From assembly GCA_030549775.1 (NCBI GenBank), contig CM060180.1, positions 92,154,172-92,218,171 on the forward strand: 64,000 nt of DNA, written 5' to 3'. This DNA comes from Tamarix chinensis. Lineage: Eukaryota > Streptophyta > Magnoliopsida > Caryophyllales > Tamaricaceae. The notes under the pieces were generated by a model. The model was not told the origin of the DNA, did not search any database, and worked only from the letters and a program-made list of their open reading frames with translations. The translations under genes and the position numbers were made by a program. Position 1 is the first letter of the stretch. Each line of letters begins with the position of its first letter. This document shows positions 47,601 to 60,689 of this stretch, piece after piece.

Positions 47601-49010
47601 ATGTCAATCATATAGAATTTAACATGAAGATTTAATGTGATTAAATGATGAATTATTTTCGTACTCTAGTCCAATTGTTATTGGTTACTACTCTTGATCA
47701 TATTTTGTAGGTATTCTAAGAATATGATATCAAAAGGAGTTCAAATATAATAGCTAGAACAAAACGGAAGCAAACATGAGTGTTGAACATGAAAGTTGTA
47801 TATCCAACCATGATTTAATATGAATATTGAAAAGTGTTGAACATGAAAGTTGTAGATATTTTTTTTTATCTTTCTAACTCATCAAAAATCGGCTCAATCC
47901 AAAGTCAAATGAAGAATTTATGACCAAATTATGAAACATGTGCAAAGCTAAAGTAGTGACATGACACTGCTGTGTTGATTCACACGGATGTGTCAATGGG
48001 CTGTCATGTATATACAAACTTATTTTTCATTAAGTTTGAGGGATAAAGGAAGGGTATAAAAAAAAGGAAATTTTGGTAGAAATAAAGAGAGATCTAGGGT
48101 TATTTTTTCACATCACCCAATCCAATCCTACCCCCAATTCATCCACAATCTTCCATCTCTTTATCTCAATTTCTTGTTCCCAATCAGATAGATAGAATAG
48201 ATAATTTCACATATTGAATAAAGAGGTTATTGTGTTTTTCCTTTGGATTTTATTTTTTTAATTGATTTAATTATCTATGTTTAAGATTTTGAGCATAATG
48301 AGAGCTATGATTGGCTAATTAATATGTGCCAAGGTGAAGAGAAATCCCCTAATCCGAATGTGTTGAGAATCTAAACCCTAATCAATCTAATTCCTTATCA
48401 TATGTGGTGTGCTAATGATTTAATTAGATTAATAGAGAAAATTGATCACTTTTCTTTTATTATTTAGAGAAACCTGACAAGATTCAAGAGATGAGTCGGA
48501 GTGGACTCCATTAGCATGACTATAGATCAAACCACAAAGTCGAGGGATGTTGGTTGGTTTCTACAACTAAAAAAAGGGATATGATACATAATAATGGGTT
48601 GCCTATTTTTACATTCATACCGGAGATAGATGAATCTTAATAGACAATAGGGTGCAGTGGCTTGAGAGAGTATTATGCTACATACTTTAGTTGGCACTCA
48701 TAACAAATTGTTTTGATTTGAGATTTGGGGTTAATATTCAATCACATTGGGGTTGAGGAGATTGACCATAATCTTAGCCTTTCCCTAACTGAATTTCATG
48801 TGTTCTTATATTATATTTTGATTTAGTTTGCACATTTTCTTTTCATTTAGAGTTAGATATCATCTGGCCCTATCATTAATCTAGACATAGGAGATCTTTT
48901 CACTATCCCATTGTCCACTTCCTAGTCCCTATGGGATCGACCTTGCATGCTACTTCAACACCGTGCATTTGTAATTAGAAGTCATCATAGCATGTAGGGG
49001 GAGATTATAA
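47601..49010 (+). mobile_element. Athila/Tat-like LTR remnant
   Basis: Several features are typical of plant Ty3 Athila/Tat-type LTRs. AACATGAAAGTTGTAGATAT lies near 47840, and a pair of hydrophobic-anchor-like phrases follows. GATTCACACGGATGTGTCAA lies near 47980. A 5' leader-like AGATCTAGGGTTATTTTTTC lies near 48090. Near the right end is CTATGGGATCGACCTTGCAT (about 48928), then a short CACCGTGCATTTG. Both boundaries are approximate. It interrupts the antisense B-family LTR D. No coding sequence is seen. The assignment rests on remembered LTR phrases, not a domain. Confidence 0.5.
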
Positions 49011-50070
49011 CAAAATCTTATCAAATTTCAATCTTAAAAATAGAAGGGAATAAGAGTATACCAACTTGAGGCAAAAATAAGGAAAGAGCTAAAATGAACC
49101 ACTCAAACTTTTTCCTAGAATATAACTCTTCCTTTCTTAATAATTTAAACAAGAGAGAGCTAAAAATAGGATTAAAAGAGTGTGATAAAATAGATTGGTA
49201 AGGCTCGAAGTGTGGAAAGAATGAAAGTGGATACAAAACTTAGAGAATTTAGTGGCTAAAAGAAAGGTGCATAGTAGGAATGATTGGGGCTATTTATAGC
49301 TAACCAATCGAAGAGAAACACAAGGGGTTTAGGAATCAACTCGAAACCCTACCATTGATAATTTAAATTTAGTTAGAACAGATGGATTTTATCTAGGATT
49401 TGCTGACCTATTCTCCTTAGCTCTTTGGAGAATTCAAGTCAATTATACCAGAATTAGCATTCACAAATGAAGTAATGGAAGGTCAGCATGGAAGGAATAT
49501 TCTAGCTGCTCTGAATCATACCTAAGATTGAGTCATTTGATCTAAGAATCTTGTAGATGAGAGAGGAGGAGGACTACAATGCAGAGGTTATGTCTTCCCC
49601 TCAATTTTCCCAATGAACTTCCAACTCAATCTGAGTCAATATTTTAGGCTAAATACATCATGAAAATGGTTAGGAATTTCTTAGGGACAAATTGGCATGG
49701 GTTCATAAGGTTCCATTTTAGTGTAAGGGATTTTTTAGAAAATTAAACTCGAAAAAAACATGACAAGATTGATAAACTAGTTGATGGGTTTAGGTCTACC
49801 GATCGACTATTCTACCACTAGTTGATCAGTTTCCCCCAACCAGCTAATTGGTTTAGTTGAGCAACCCAAATTTTCTAAAATGGCAAACCAATAGATCGGT
49901 TTATGGAACCAATTTCTTAGTTTTCCTCCAATACTCAATAAACTCCATTTTTTAGTATGATTTCACATCATATTTTGTCCCAAACCAAATCATAACATTA
50001 AAGCAAAATCAAATGCCCAAAATTTGGCGAAAATTCTCACTCAACCATTTACAAAAATGTGAGGCATTAC
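49011..50070 (-). mobile_element. LTR D, antisense copy of family B, truncated
   Basis: The minus strand begins TGTAATGCCTCACATTT at 50070 and follows LTR B from 7502 for about 1 kb. The shared blocks are the CAACTAGTTGAT-like words (49770-49920), the segment with CATGATGTATTTAGC near 49650, and the TATA block. Similarity stops at about 49010, where the Athila/Tat-like LTR begins. Confidence 0.75.
49288..49300 (-). promoter_or_regulatory. TATA block of LTR D
   Basis: The minus strand reads GCTATAAATAGCC, identical to 8278-8290 of LTR B, in the same position relative to the LTR start. Confidence 0.65.
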
Positions 50071-53000
50071 ATTAACATTATCATATGTTTGTTGATTCTA
50101 TTGGATACATATTGTAAACTAAACCTAATAGAACATAAATAAAAATCTTTAATAATTTTTGGAATTTCAACGAAGTTAGATTCATGACCAAATTTGGAAA
50201 AGAAAATAAATTATTAAATTCAAACCTTAATTTAGAATAAAATTTAGATTAATTTAATGATGATTTTAATGTTATAATATATTCTCTTTAATTATATTAA
50301 ACACATACTTCAAATTAAACTTGATAGAACGTAAATCAAAATCCTAAAGAATTTTTAAAATTTCACTAAAGTCAGTATTGCAACTAACTTCAAGTTTAGG
50401 ATATATGCATATATATATATATATTTTAAAAAGGCATCTTAATCACATAAAAATCATTACTTTACCACATAATTTGTTTCGCTAATGCTTTAGAATTAGA
50501 TTTATAACATAAAACTTGCAAGTTCATGACATAAAACATAATAATTCATGACATATAACATACAAATTTATCATTTATAGCGATTAGGTTCATAAAATAA
50601 ATATGAAAATCAATCTTGCACAACAAAGCATGCTGGTTTATGACATAATGTACATAAGTTCATGATAATTACTTAATAAATATACATGGTAAAAGTTATA
50701 TAATCATAACAAAAATGACCTTGTAACCATAAATAAAATTTTAAATATTTATCCCTTGCTCGTTATACTTTTAAATGGGTTTATAAAAAAAAAGGTTATA
50801 AAATTTATTAAAATGACATAATATTTACAAATATGAATTATAAAATAAGAAAAATGATCCTATGTTCATAAATCAAAATTATAAATTAAGGTAGTGATCA
50901 TGTTTTTATATGTAAAAATATTAAATTTTAAAAAATTTATTTGATGTATTTAAATAAGATTTATAAAATTATATAAAAAAATTACATATACCTAAATAAA
51001 ATTAAAAAAATGGCATCATATTACGAGTAGATAAATTTTCACCTTGGTGAATTGAATCCCTTATTATGTTTGGGGTGAATATTCACCTTGATATGTACCA
51101 TATGCATTTAATGAGTATATAGATACTCACTCTCCTTTTTAAATTTTCTAATTCTTGTAGTTTGACCAATGTATATACTATGTTTATAAATAACGAACAA
51201 GAAAATTTAAAATTAAACTCAAACGAATTACTACTATTTTTTTATTCAAGAGTTTACAAATACCAAACAAGTTACTTAAATTATATCATGCTATTAACAT
51301 AAAGGCTCTAACCAAAAAAAAAACTACAAAGTCTTCGAAAATCATATCTTCCAACAAATATCCCTTTCAACTTGAAAGCATAAATGAAAATTTCTCATAA
51401 ACATACCACAAATGCATTCGTATATTCTACCATTTCTTTTTCTATTGATGAAAGTATGCTCTATAGTTGCAAAATAAAAATTGGTCCATTCATATTAGAA
51501 ATTGGGAAAACATCAAGAATTAAAAAAACATTATTTTTTCAATCCTAAGATCTTAGCAAAAATTTATTTTCTCCATGCACTTATATCAATTTTTAATTAA
51601 AAAAAAAAGAAACAAAGATGACCAAGATTTTGGCTAATGATGGTAGATTTGAATGGAATATACAACCAGTAAACTAGGTTGTAAGAAAATATATATAATT
51701 TAAAACATATCCAAATATATCACAACAAACCAAACCATATCGAGGAAAGAAAAAAAAACTCTTCCCATAGATTGGAGGAAAAATGAGAAAAATATAGTAT
51801 CTTTTTTTTAATTGTTTACCAATTCATAGCTATTACATATTCACGAAAACTACAGAGCTCATTTCTTTAGCTCCTTCATCTATATGTAAACCAAATTTTT
51901 TATCCTTTCAATTGCTGAGTTTTTAGTCTTTTTATAGTGTTTAATTTTACTAAGATGAAGAGGAAAAAAAAGGAAAAAATGAATTGCTTAGGAGAGAGAT
52001 GCATGAGGATGAGTTAACGGGGGCAAGGTATATGAAGAAGAGGTTTTAATGGGAGTTCCTATGTTCTCTCCTTATCTTTTTTTAAAGACAAGGTTTTTGT
52101 TTCTTTTAAAAGTATCATATTTTGTTTAATCTAATTCACAATGAGCAATAGGAGAGCTTAGTAGGATAATCCCATGAAGGAGATATTTTTTTTTCTTTCT
52201 TTAGTTATTTCTATTAAAACAAAGTCCTCTCGTATGGTATGAAACAAGATTAGGTTAGGCATCAATACTAATATTCTTTATATAATGTACATAAATGTGT
52301 ACAGGTATATACATTATATTTTTTTTTAACTAGTTATCAATGTTGGAAAATCAATAATCGGTAACAATTACATAGAAAGCGAGGAAAACCACTAACATTA
52401 TAACTATAAACACCCACCCAAAAACACACATCAGTTGTCCCAAAATCTCTTAAGTTGAATATGAATGATGCTATTATAAGTAAAAAAAAGAATATAAAAA
52501 ATAAGCAATTGGATTTGTCATATTTTATTTTGTATTTAAAAAAAGGGGGATAAAGAGAAGTGGGAGGATGAAGAAGATGAGGAAAACGAATGGAAGCCGA
52601 TGACTCTTTTATAGACCTATCAGGTTAAAAAAGAGGGAAAGAAAAAGATATGAATTTTCCTATTAATCTATTATTCTATATTGCTTTATCCAATTGAATA
52701 TGTAAATAATGATATTTTGTTAGATTTTTTAAAACAAACATTACCCGATTTTCTTTAGTATACCCTTGGCAACAATTGAGAATAAAGTATTCTGTATCTT
52801 TGACCAATCAAGTGAAAGATGTATAAAATTAAAATTTACTATATTAGCACATTTAAAATCTAGAGGCCTTCAACAAACTATTACAACAAATAATAATGCA
52901 ACAAAAGGAAAAAAAAGGTAAGTGCAATAATATTTATTCACCACCATTTATATTTAAGCTTGATCACTAAATACTTACTATAAGAAGATCCTAAAGAGTT

Positions 53001-53179
53001 ATAGGATAGTTTATCAGAGATGTATAAACAACAAAATATGGTCCTCCTTCCAAAGGCTTAACAAGGTTTTAGGATTATAAGAGTATAATTTATTATAACT
53101 ATTCTATGCATCCAATAACGTTCCAACCGAAAATGTACAAACAAGCAGTCACTAATGGCAAATAATACGAAAGAGACTA
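50071..53179. other. Very AT-rich unassigned region
   Basis: No gene is seen. Two related segments of roughly 180 bp follow each other at about 50080-50400 (AAACTAAACCTAATAGAAC and AAATTAAACTTGATAGAACG versions). A short inverted pair around ATTCACCTTG occurs near 51037-51095. An (AT)n run lies at 50406-50424. On the minus strand CTATAAAAGAG near 52605-52615 looks like a TATA box, but no coding region follows that I recognise. Probably decayed retroelement sequence. Confidence 0.4.
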
Positions 53180-54240
53180 TTCATATTTTATACATCAAAT
53201 GTCTTATTGCAACAATAATATAGAGTAAGAAGTTTTAAGAAGTATTTATAACTAATATAAGTTTTTCTTCTGGCTGAAAAAAATAACAAATTATTGATGG
53301 AAAATCATAACTTAAGATCCACTTGTTCCGCAACATTATATGAAACTAATGCTATACAAAAGGGTGGAGACGGGCATTACAACAAGCTAGGACGCAATAA
53401 TTATATTGGTTAAGGTCATGAATGGGGCCACTTTAACCATCATAACCATGGACGTATGGCCTTTAAAGAAAATACAACTCTAAAACCACAAATGTTAGGG
53501 GCAGGGATGTAAACGGAGATGATTTTATCCGAAGCTCTACGAACTTTATATGATGGATACTTAAATGGATACGGATACGGATATGGAGGATGGAAAAATT
53601 AACCATCGGGTTTGGATATGGATACGGGTATGGGATATCCATACCCGTATCCATATCTGTACCTATTAACTCAATATATAATTACCCTTTTGGCCTTAAT
53701 TGTAAAATAACTATAGTATCAATTAAGGTTAAAATTTTCATTTAACTTAACTCTAAATGGTTTTATCCTTCAGGTAATGGATTTATCTGTTGGATAATAT
53801 TCAGTAACTGGTAAACGGATAATGTGTCTAGTAACGGATATCCAACGGATATGGATATGGATGTGTTAGCAGATACCCATTAGGGTACAGGTACGGATTC
53901 AAGTACAAATTTTCTTATCAAGTAGGGATACGAGTATGGGTATAATTTCCCCAAACCCGCCCTGTTTACATCCCTAGTTAAGGGTTAGAAGGAATTCCCT
54001 CCAAAGATAAAACACTATCTTATAAGTGTGGAATAATTGAGCACTGGGCTTTCAGTTGTAGAATTTTCAAACACTTAGTAGATTTATAGCAAAGTTCCAT
54101 TAAGGATAAGGGGAAGAGAGTTTAAGAAAATTTCATTAATAATGACACCATCTCTATTCCAACTCTAGAAGTCACTAACTACTTCATAGATAACACAAAA
54201 AATGGTGATGACTTTACCATGATGGGAAACGTTACCAATT
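53180..54240 (+). pseudogene. Ty1/copia-type gag remnant (UBN2 class), split by a MITE
   Basis: In drifting frames the plus strand gives a segment like TSNVLLQQ then YRVRSFKKYL near 53190-53250. Next is LLAEKNNKLLMENHNLRST near 53270-53330. A Gly/Asn/His-rich stretch follows to 53490. After the MITE comes a zinc knuckle remnant reading YKCGIIEHWAFSCRIFKHLV (54020-54080) and an acidic tail to about 54240. This order matches the C-terminal half of plant copia-type gag. The knuckle's first Cys is replaced by Tyr-Lys context, and stops occur throughout. Confidence 0.7.
53502..53976. mobile_element. hAT-type MITE with 8-bp target duplication
   Basis: A 475-bp non-autonomous DNA transposon has terminal inverted repeats CAGGGATGTAAACGG (left) and TAGGGATGTAAACAGG (reverse complement of the right end). 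It is flanked by GTTAGGGG (53494-53501) and GTTAAGGG (53977-53984), an 8-bp duplication with one mismatch, as hAT elements make. The interior is built of GGATACGGATATGG-like words and their complements (53560-53660, 53840-53945), forming imperfect internal inverted repeats. It has no coding capacity. It splits the copia-type gag remnant. Confidence 0.85.
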
Positions 54241-54418
54241 AAGAGAATGTTATCTCTAATATCTTTCTATTTCTATTTTAATATAGTGCATTTTTTTCTC
54301 CATTATCATGATGTAATATGTCTTCTATTAGCAAGTTATTTTATGTTTTTTTAATTCTCCTTTATGTTATCTTGTAATTTATGCCATTAATGAATATAAC
54401 TTTTGTTTTAATTAACCA

Positions 54419-54904
54419 TGTAATACCCCACACTAAAATTCTTCAAACTATGTTTTAAACTATGATAATATAAAATAAAATGCTTTTAGTCTTGGAAAGG
54501 ACTTGGAATAGGGTAAAAATATGAATTTTCAGCATTACCATTCAACTAGTTTTATAAATTGATTGACTAGTATGTCCAGTGACTAGCATTTTTATTTCTA
54601 GATTAACCGATTGACTATTTATACTATGAATAAATAATCCTTTTCTATTTTACCTTGATTTTGTTTCTAATGTTTATGAAAACTTCTAATCAGTGTCTCT
54701 TTGTGGTAATGAGCATAATTTAGTGTTTGGTGATATTTTCGCATTATTTAGATCATTCTATAACTTTACTTAGCTAAACAATGCCCAAAAGAACTTTTGA
54801 GATACTTTTCCTCACCTCCACCTTTTATCTGTCCTCATATCTTCTCCCTCACCCTTACCCCTTTGAATCTTATGCTTCATTATTTGATTCTCTTCCACCT
54901 TTAT
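54419..54904 (+). mobile_element. LTR 5' fragment, B-like
   Basis: It begins TGTAATACCCCACAC and carries AACTAGTTTTATAAATTGATTGACTAG-like words (54540-54620), as LTR B does near its start. A C/T-rich stretch follows at 54800-54900. It is cut off by LTR C3 at 54905. Confidence 0.55.
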
Positions 54905-57900
54905 TATAACACCCCTAATTTTTAGAATTGAAATTTTTTATTTTGAATATAATGTAGAAGTATAACAAAATATAATTGAGGTATGTCACCTCCACATCAA
55001 CCATGGAAGACATGTGATCACCACACAACACATGCTTTATACAAGTTAAAAAAAAACAAATGAGTGGTCAAAATGCATGCACAAACAATATAATGATAAT
55101 CATGAAGATGAAAATCATATAGAAGGGAGAGATATGCAAAATCCAAATACAAAAAGTAAAGCTAAAAGTTTAAATAATCAGAAAGAATAGAAGCATCCCA
55201 ATATAGTGGGGAAAAAATCTAAACTAGTTACCCTAACTCTTAACTAAAGATAAACATAAATTTTGATCCCTAATTAATGGCCAATTGCTAGCCTACATCA
55301 TTACACTTGCTATACTCCAACTGATAGTCATGTCTCTACAAATTATCCTCTACTCACTGTAATAAAAGTTAGATCATCACATCGACTACACAAATATAGT
55401 ATCAATATGGTGAATTAGTGGTAAAATAAACTACCTATAACATGGAAAAGGCACATGCTACACATTAAAGTCATATAATAATATGGTACACAACATTCTT
55501 AGAAAATATAACATGTAAGATGATGGTTATAACCAATAATCTATGAATCCCAAACAATAATCAATTAGAATAATTCTAAGTAATGTCATTATTCATGATG
55601 AGGACTAACATAAGTTTACAACTCTCACCACCTCTACACACTAGTGCCTAGTAGCTTTTCTCAAGAATGTTCAACAACCACTACACTTGGACTCTTAAGT
55701 AAGACGCATATGCTAAATTTTAGGTTTACAAAACCCTAAATGCATCTATTATCATTAAACCATTATATATATTTAAGATAGGGACAAAGGCAGGATTCAA
55801 ACTCCTACTATTAACACCCCAAAATATACTAATGAAAATTTTAATTTTTAGCAAAAGCTTGACAACAATATAGATGGGTGTTATCACTATACTTGAATTA
55901 AGTCTGGCTTATCATACCATCCTTACATTGAATACAATGCAAAAATAGTTAAAAACGTAAAACATGATAAAATAGGAAATGAGATAGATTAATAAACATA
56001 AATAAGTGTTAAGAGGTTAACTCCACGTACAATATCCAAAGATATATAAAAAAGATACACTGAAACTAAGAGTCCCTAAACCATAAGCATAAAAAGAAGG
56101 TGACTCCTATCCAAGCAAGGCATCATAAGTAGCAAAATCATCCAAGGGTTCCTCAGTGACTAGCACAAAATCACCTAGTTTGTTTGCTTATGGTAATAAG
56201 TAGCATCCATAAAAAAGATAGTTAGTATGCTATATACTAAGTAAGTTAATAATATAGATATAGTGGGGTTACAAAGAATACATAGGGTAATAAAAGACAA
56301 AACATTCATATAGAGTAACATAATATGATGTGAGATAGAACTAATTTAAGGAACCCATAATTAGATATAATCATAATCCATATTCTTAATTTATGTTGAG
56401 TTTAGGGACCTCACTATTCTTAATATAGTGGAACAGAATGAAGCACTTGTAAAGGTATAACACTCTAGAGCCACTATTATCGTCTGGTAGAGTAGACAAG
56501 TATATACCAATGCAACACTATCCTAAATACTATTATTAAACTAGTGGAATGGTCTAAAGCACCTCTTATGGAAGAATGCTTCTAAGCCACTATTATTATC
56601 CAGTGGAATAGACATAACACCTTGGTCCTACCTCACTTAATCATTCACTTTAAATGATTAATTTCTAATTCATTATTATTTATCTTGAAATTATCATGCA
56701 GGAACAAATGTATGTATACAAGACAAATAATCCACCTTCACATAATAATTTAAAACAAATAAAACACAACCACATGAATATCAGGACACTTTCGAAGGAA
56801 AATGCTCATATTTCCTCTAAGAAACCTTAACTTCACAAGACAAGAATAATTTCTTCCACATTACTCATTTTACCACCAAATTTAGTACACAACCCCAAAA
56901 TATTATTATTAATAAAATATCCAATATTCAAGTTCTAAATCTAACTTCTTACATATACAATAACAGTTTGTGTGTAAAGTTACTATTAACAAACCCTACA
57001 AAACACTAAGTTCACCAATTAGACATAAATTTTCCCATAAGACTCAAATAACCAAAAAATTTAATAAGAATTTCCAAAATTCTAATATTAACAATATATC
57101 TAAAAATTAAGTTCTAACTCCAATATTGCACACATGCGATAATGATTTACCTCTAGAGTTAGTATTCCAAATTAAATTCTATTTTCTTATTTTGTTAGAC
57201 TTAGGTCATTCTTATTTACTACAAATATTCAACATAATATATTTAGAATATTTTTAACCAATCAACACATTGAAATACTAAAGATTTCACATTCACCTGT
57301 TTTGACAAAATTACCCATAAGATAGCTCAAAAAACCCACATTTCCACAAAACTCCTATGAGTACCCATATGAATGGCTTCTAACTTCCTACATATGTCAT
57401 CATGACACTCTTAACCACATTGGGGGGATTTGATTCATTCTGAATTCAGAATGAGAATTAAGGGGATCATTTTAACTGTTAAGAATACGTAACCCGTTAC
57501 CTAATTCGTTTCTATTATATTATATCTCAGCCTATCGCATTCTATTCTATGATATTTCCATACCTATGCAAACTATAGTAAGATACTATAGGTCATACTA
57601 CACATATAGGGTATTGAAATAAGATTTGCAACAACAACATATAAACTCATACCCTTCACATATTCTCACTTTCCATAGATTTAATACCGTATCGTAATAC
57701 AAAAAAATGTCATGCAAAAGCATTATTGAAGTTAAATTATCCATATAATAATACCAAACATGATATTTCATACAATTATACACGTGACACAAAAGACCCT
57801 AACTATGACGTGTATGCTTACCAAAGATGTCTTCAGCCTTTCAACACATGTAAGCTAAGACGCCTTCGAGACCACAAAAATTCACCTCAGAATCAATAAT

Positions 57901-59449
57901 AATACATCATTAGAACTTAAAAAAAAAAACAAAAAAGGAAAAGACAAGGCAAGGGAAGGTGGAAAAGAGAGAAAAATTGTTAGGAAATAGCATGGATTGA
58001 AAAGGATCCAAACCAAATTGTAATTAACAAGATTATGAATAATTGAGGATTCAATCAAAAAACACAACAATTGAGTAAAAATTAGAGATCTTTATTTGTG
58101 CTTTATAGGATGATTAAACTAATCAATCAATTAATTATATATATCTATAATTCTCTTTGAATGGAAAATACTAGGGAGAAGAAGAAGAAGAAGAATTTGG
58201 GTTGTATGACTTTAACAGTTAGGGTTTCATCATCTCTCTTTTCGTAAAAGAAAAAATCCTACCAGGTAAAACAACATATTTCAAAAATAAAGAAAAAAAC
58301 ACGGCCTGTGTTTAGGAAACATGTGACACCCATATTTATTTTCTTACTCTTAACTTTTACCCAAAACACAATAAAGATTTTATTAAGAAACGGAGTCTGT
58401 GTTTATTAACACGAGACCCCATATTTCTCACAAAATTCTCCATTATAAATAAACTTCTCCAACACTTACATAAACCAACAAAATGTTATTTTGTACTTCA
58501 AATATCCACTCAACACTCTCAAAAACTAAAGCAAACTCAGTCAAATAAGGCTTGAGATCGCTATGGAAAAATTTTATGGTGGTGGATTGGCTTGAAGGGT
58601 GCTTGTTGAGGAGAATGTATACCATGAAGTTAATATGGTTTGGTGGATGGCTTAGCATGAGTTTGATGTGATTTGGGGGGATTTTTTCATGATTATTTCA
58701 TGTAACTATGGCTTAGCAATGTGAGATCTATGGATACTTCGCATTATGAGGTGAGGGAAATTTGTAGAGTTTCATTGATACTCAAAAAATGATAAACATA
58801 TGAGTTAAGGGGAAGGAAGAGGGAGGTATAAGGATTTGTGTTAGCTCTAAAGAAAAAGAAAATCAATTAGGATTGGAGATAGGGTATTTATAGCAGATGT
58901 GGGTGAGATACAAGTTGAAAGGTAGGAGGTCGGGGAGTTGGTGTAGGTTTTGCTTGACAAAGGTTTTGGGAAGAGAGGGACATGCAATTAGCATAACTGG
59001 TGGTGCAGGTTAGGTGAGGAAGAATAGTTGTAGAGGTAGGGTAAGTTCAGTGGCAATGTATGGTTGTGAATGGAAAGAAGAGTCATGTAGGGGAGTAGAT
59101 TTCATACCTCGAAGAGGAAAAAGGGAATAAATTGGGATGGGGTGAAGGGAAAGGAAAAAGCAAAAAAAGAAAAGAAAAGGGAAAGAGGAGATAGAAAAGG
59201 GGAAAAAAATTAGGAAATTTTGAGGTTAAGATTATGATTACGTTTAATTTAAGATTAGTGAAGTAGGTTAAAATTCATTTATCAATTTTCTAAGGTTAGG
59301 TTTATGTTAAAATATCATTGACCCAAAATTAAGTTTATGATTAAGATTATATTAAATATTAAGGAATTAGAGTAAAATAAAAATATTAATACCTCATATT
59401 ATGATTAAATGAACATATTAATTTAGATAAAATTTGAGGTATTACATCA
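54905..59449 (-). mobile_element. LTR C3, 3' LTR of an antisense Ty3 element
   Basis: On the plus strand it begins TATAACACCCCTAATTT (a decayed TGTAACACCCC) and ends GGTATTACATCA. Its size (about 4545 bp) and junction (CTAACCCCTTAAAAGAGACT) resemble the 3' LTR of element C, though the bodies are strongly diverged. Words near 56470-56600 (CCACTATTATTATCCAGTGG) are shared with LTR A3. A purine-rich stretch lies at 58800-59210. No coding sequence is seen. Confidence 0.65.
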
Positions 59450-60351
59450 CTAACCCCTTAAAAGAGACTTCATCCCCGAGGTCCACAAGTCAAGGTTAAG
59501 GAAGAGAAAAATGATAAAAAGAAAGGTGATCTTGATGGCTAATTCTATAGGATTTAGCACTACACTATCAGTTACTACCCCCTTAATAGGGAGAGAACCC
59601 CAAACCAAACACATCTATGCTAAAGAGCTTGGGATACATTATACGCATGCCATTATCTATCTTCTAAGTCACTTCCTCTACTTTGTGGTGGCTCCACATA
59701 TCCTTATAGTATAATAAATTGTATAGCTCAATCTAGTCTTGTCTAATCACGTAGGAATAATCTATAATATACTTTCTCAGTTGTGAGATGTGGAAGACGA
59801 TATGAGCTCAAGCTAACTTTGGTAAAAGTGGTGAAGGGTATGTAACACTACCAAATTTGTCAAGAATCTCATACACACCAACATAACTTAGGCCCAACTT
59901 ACCCTTCATACCAAATTCCTTCACCCTTTTAGTGGGTAAGACTCTCTACAAATTCTATCCTTTGCCTCAAAACCATCTTTGTGGCTCCTCTAAGTCGTAT
60001 AGTTCTTATGTTGCCTGTTAGTTACCCTCATCCTATCCTAAATCAACTAAATATGCTAAGTCATCTCCTTAATCAACATTATCCCAAGTATAAGAGTCTC
60101 GCTAATGTCGGCCCAACTTAAAGGTGTTCGACACTTGTGTCCATATAGTGCCACAAAGGGTGTCATCCCTATACTAGTGTGATAACTATTATCATACGAG
60201 AACTCTACACAGTGAAGATAATCCTCCCAACTACCTCAAAAATCTAAAAAGCATTACTATATCATGTCCCTAAGTGTTTGGATCGCCCTCTCATTCTTCC
60301 CACCTATAGTTAGGTAAAAGGCAATACTCATCCTTAACTTCTTGCCCATAG
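59450..60351 (-). pseudogene. Ty3 integrase C-terminal remnant and polypurine tract
   Basis: The minus strand from 60351 leftwards reads KKLRMSIAFYLTIGGKNERA, with AIQTLRDMI continuing it. Next come GSWEDYLHCVEFSYDNSYHT, then SIGMTPFVALYGHKCRTPLS. This is the well-conserved stretch after the integrase Asp-Glu core. Decayed C-terminal domain pieces follow to about 59600. The minus strand reads CTCTTTTAAGGGGTTAG at the LTR C3 edge, the polypurine tract. Stops and frameshifts are present. LTR F interrupts the integrase at 60352. Confidence 0.8.
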
Positions 60352-60621
60352 TGAAATACCCCAAAAATCCTAATTTAGGAACTATGGCAAAATAATGATT
60401 TATTAGGGAAAATTAAGAAAATAAATTACTTTGTTAAATAAAGAGGAAATTAATTGAGGAAAATAAGGAGAAAATAATAAATAAATTATTTAGAAAATTT
60501 TGGACATTTTACCAATTAAAATGGAAGTTAAGGACAATTTATCCAAAATAGCCTAATTAATTTAAAAATGAATTTAATTATTATACTTAAAATTATTATT
60601 ATTAAAATTAAATATCTAAAT

Positions 60622-60627
<6 letters not shown>

Positions 60628-60671
<44 letters not shown>
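60628..60671. repeat. (AT)n microsatellite in LTR F
   Basis: An uninterrupted AT dinucleotide run of about 44 bp lies in the AT-rich start of LTR F. Confidence 0.95.
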
Positions 60672-60674
<3 letters not shown>

Positions 60675-60689
60675 ACCAAATACCCAACC

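Noticed and set aside
52560..52620. Minus-strand TATA-like CTATAAAAGAG followed by a C/T-rich leader, possible gene start
   Set aside because: No coding sequence follows within the next kilobase. Listed only as a remark in the unassigned region.
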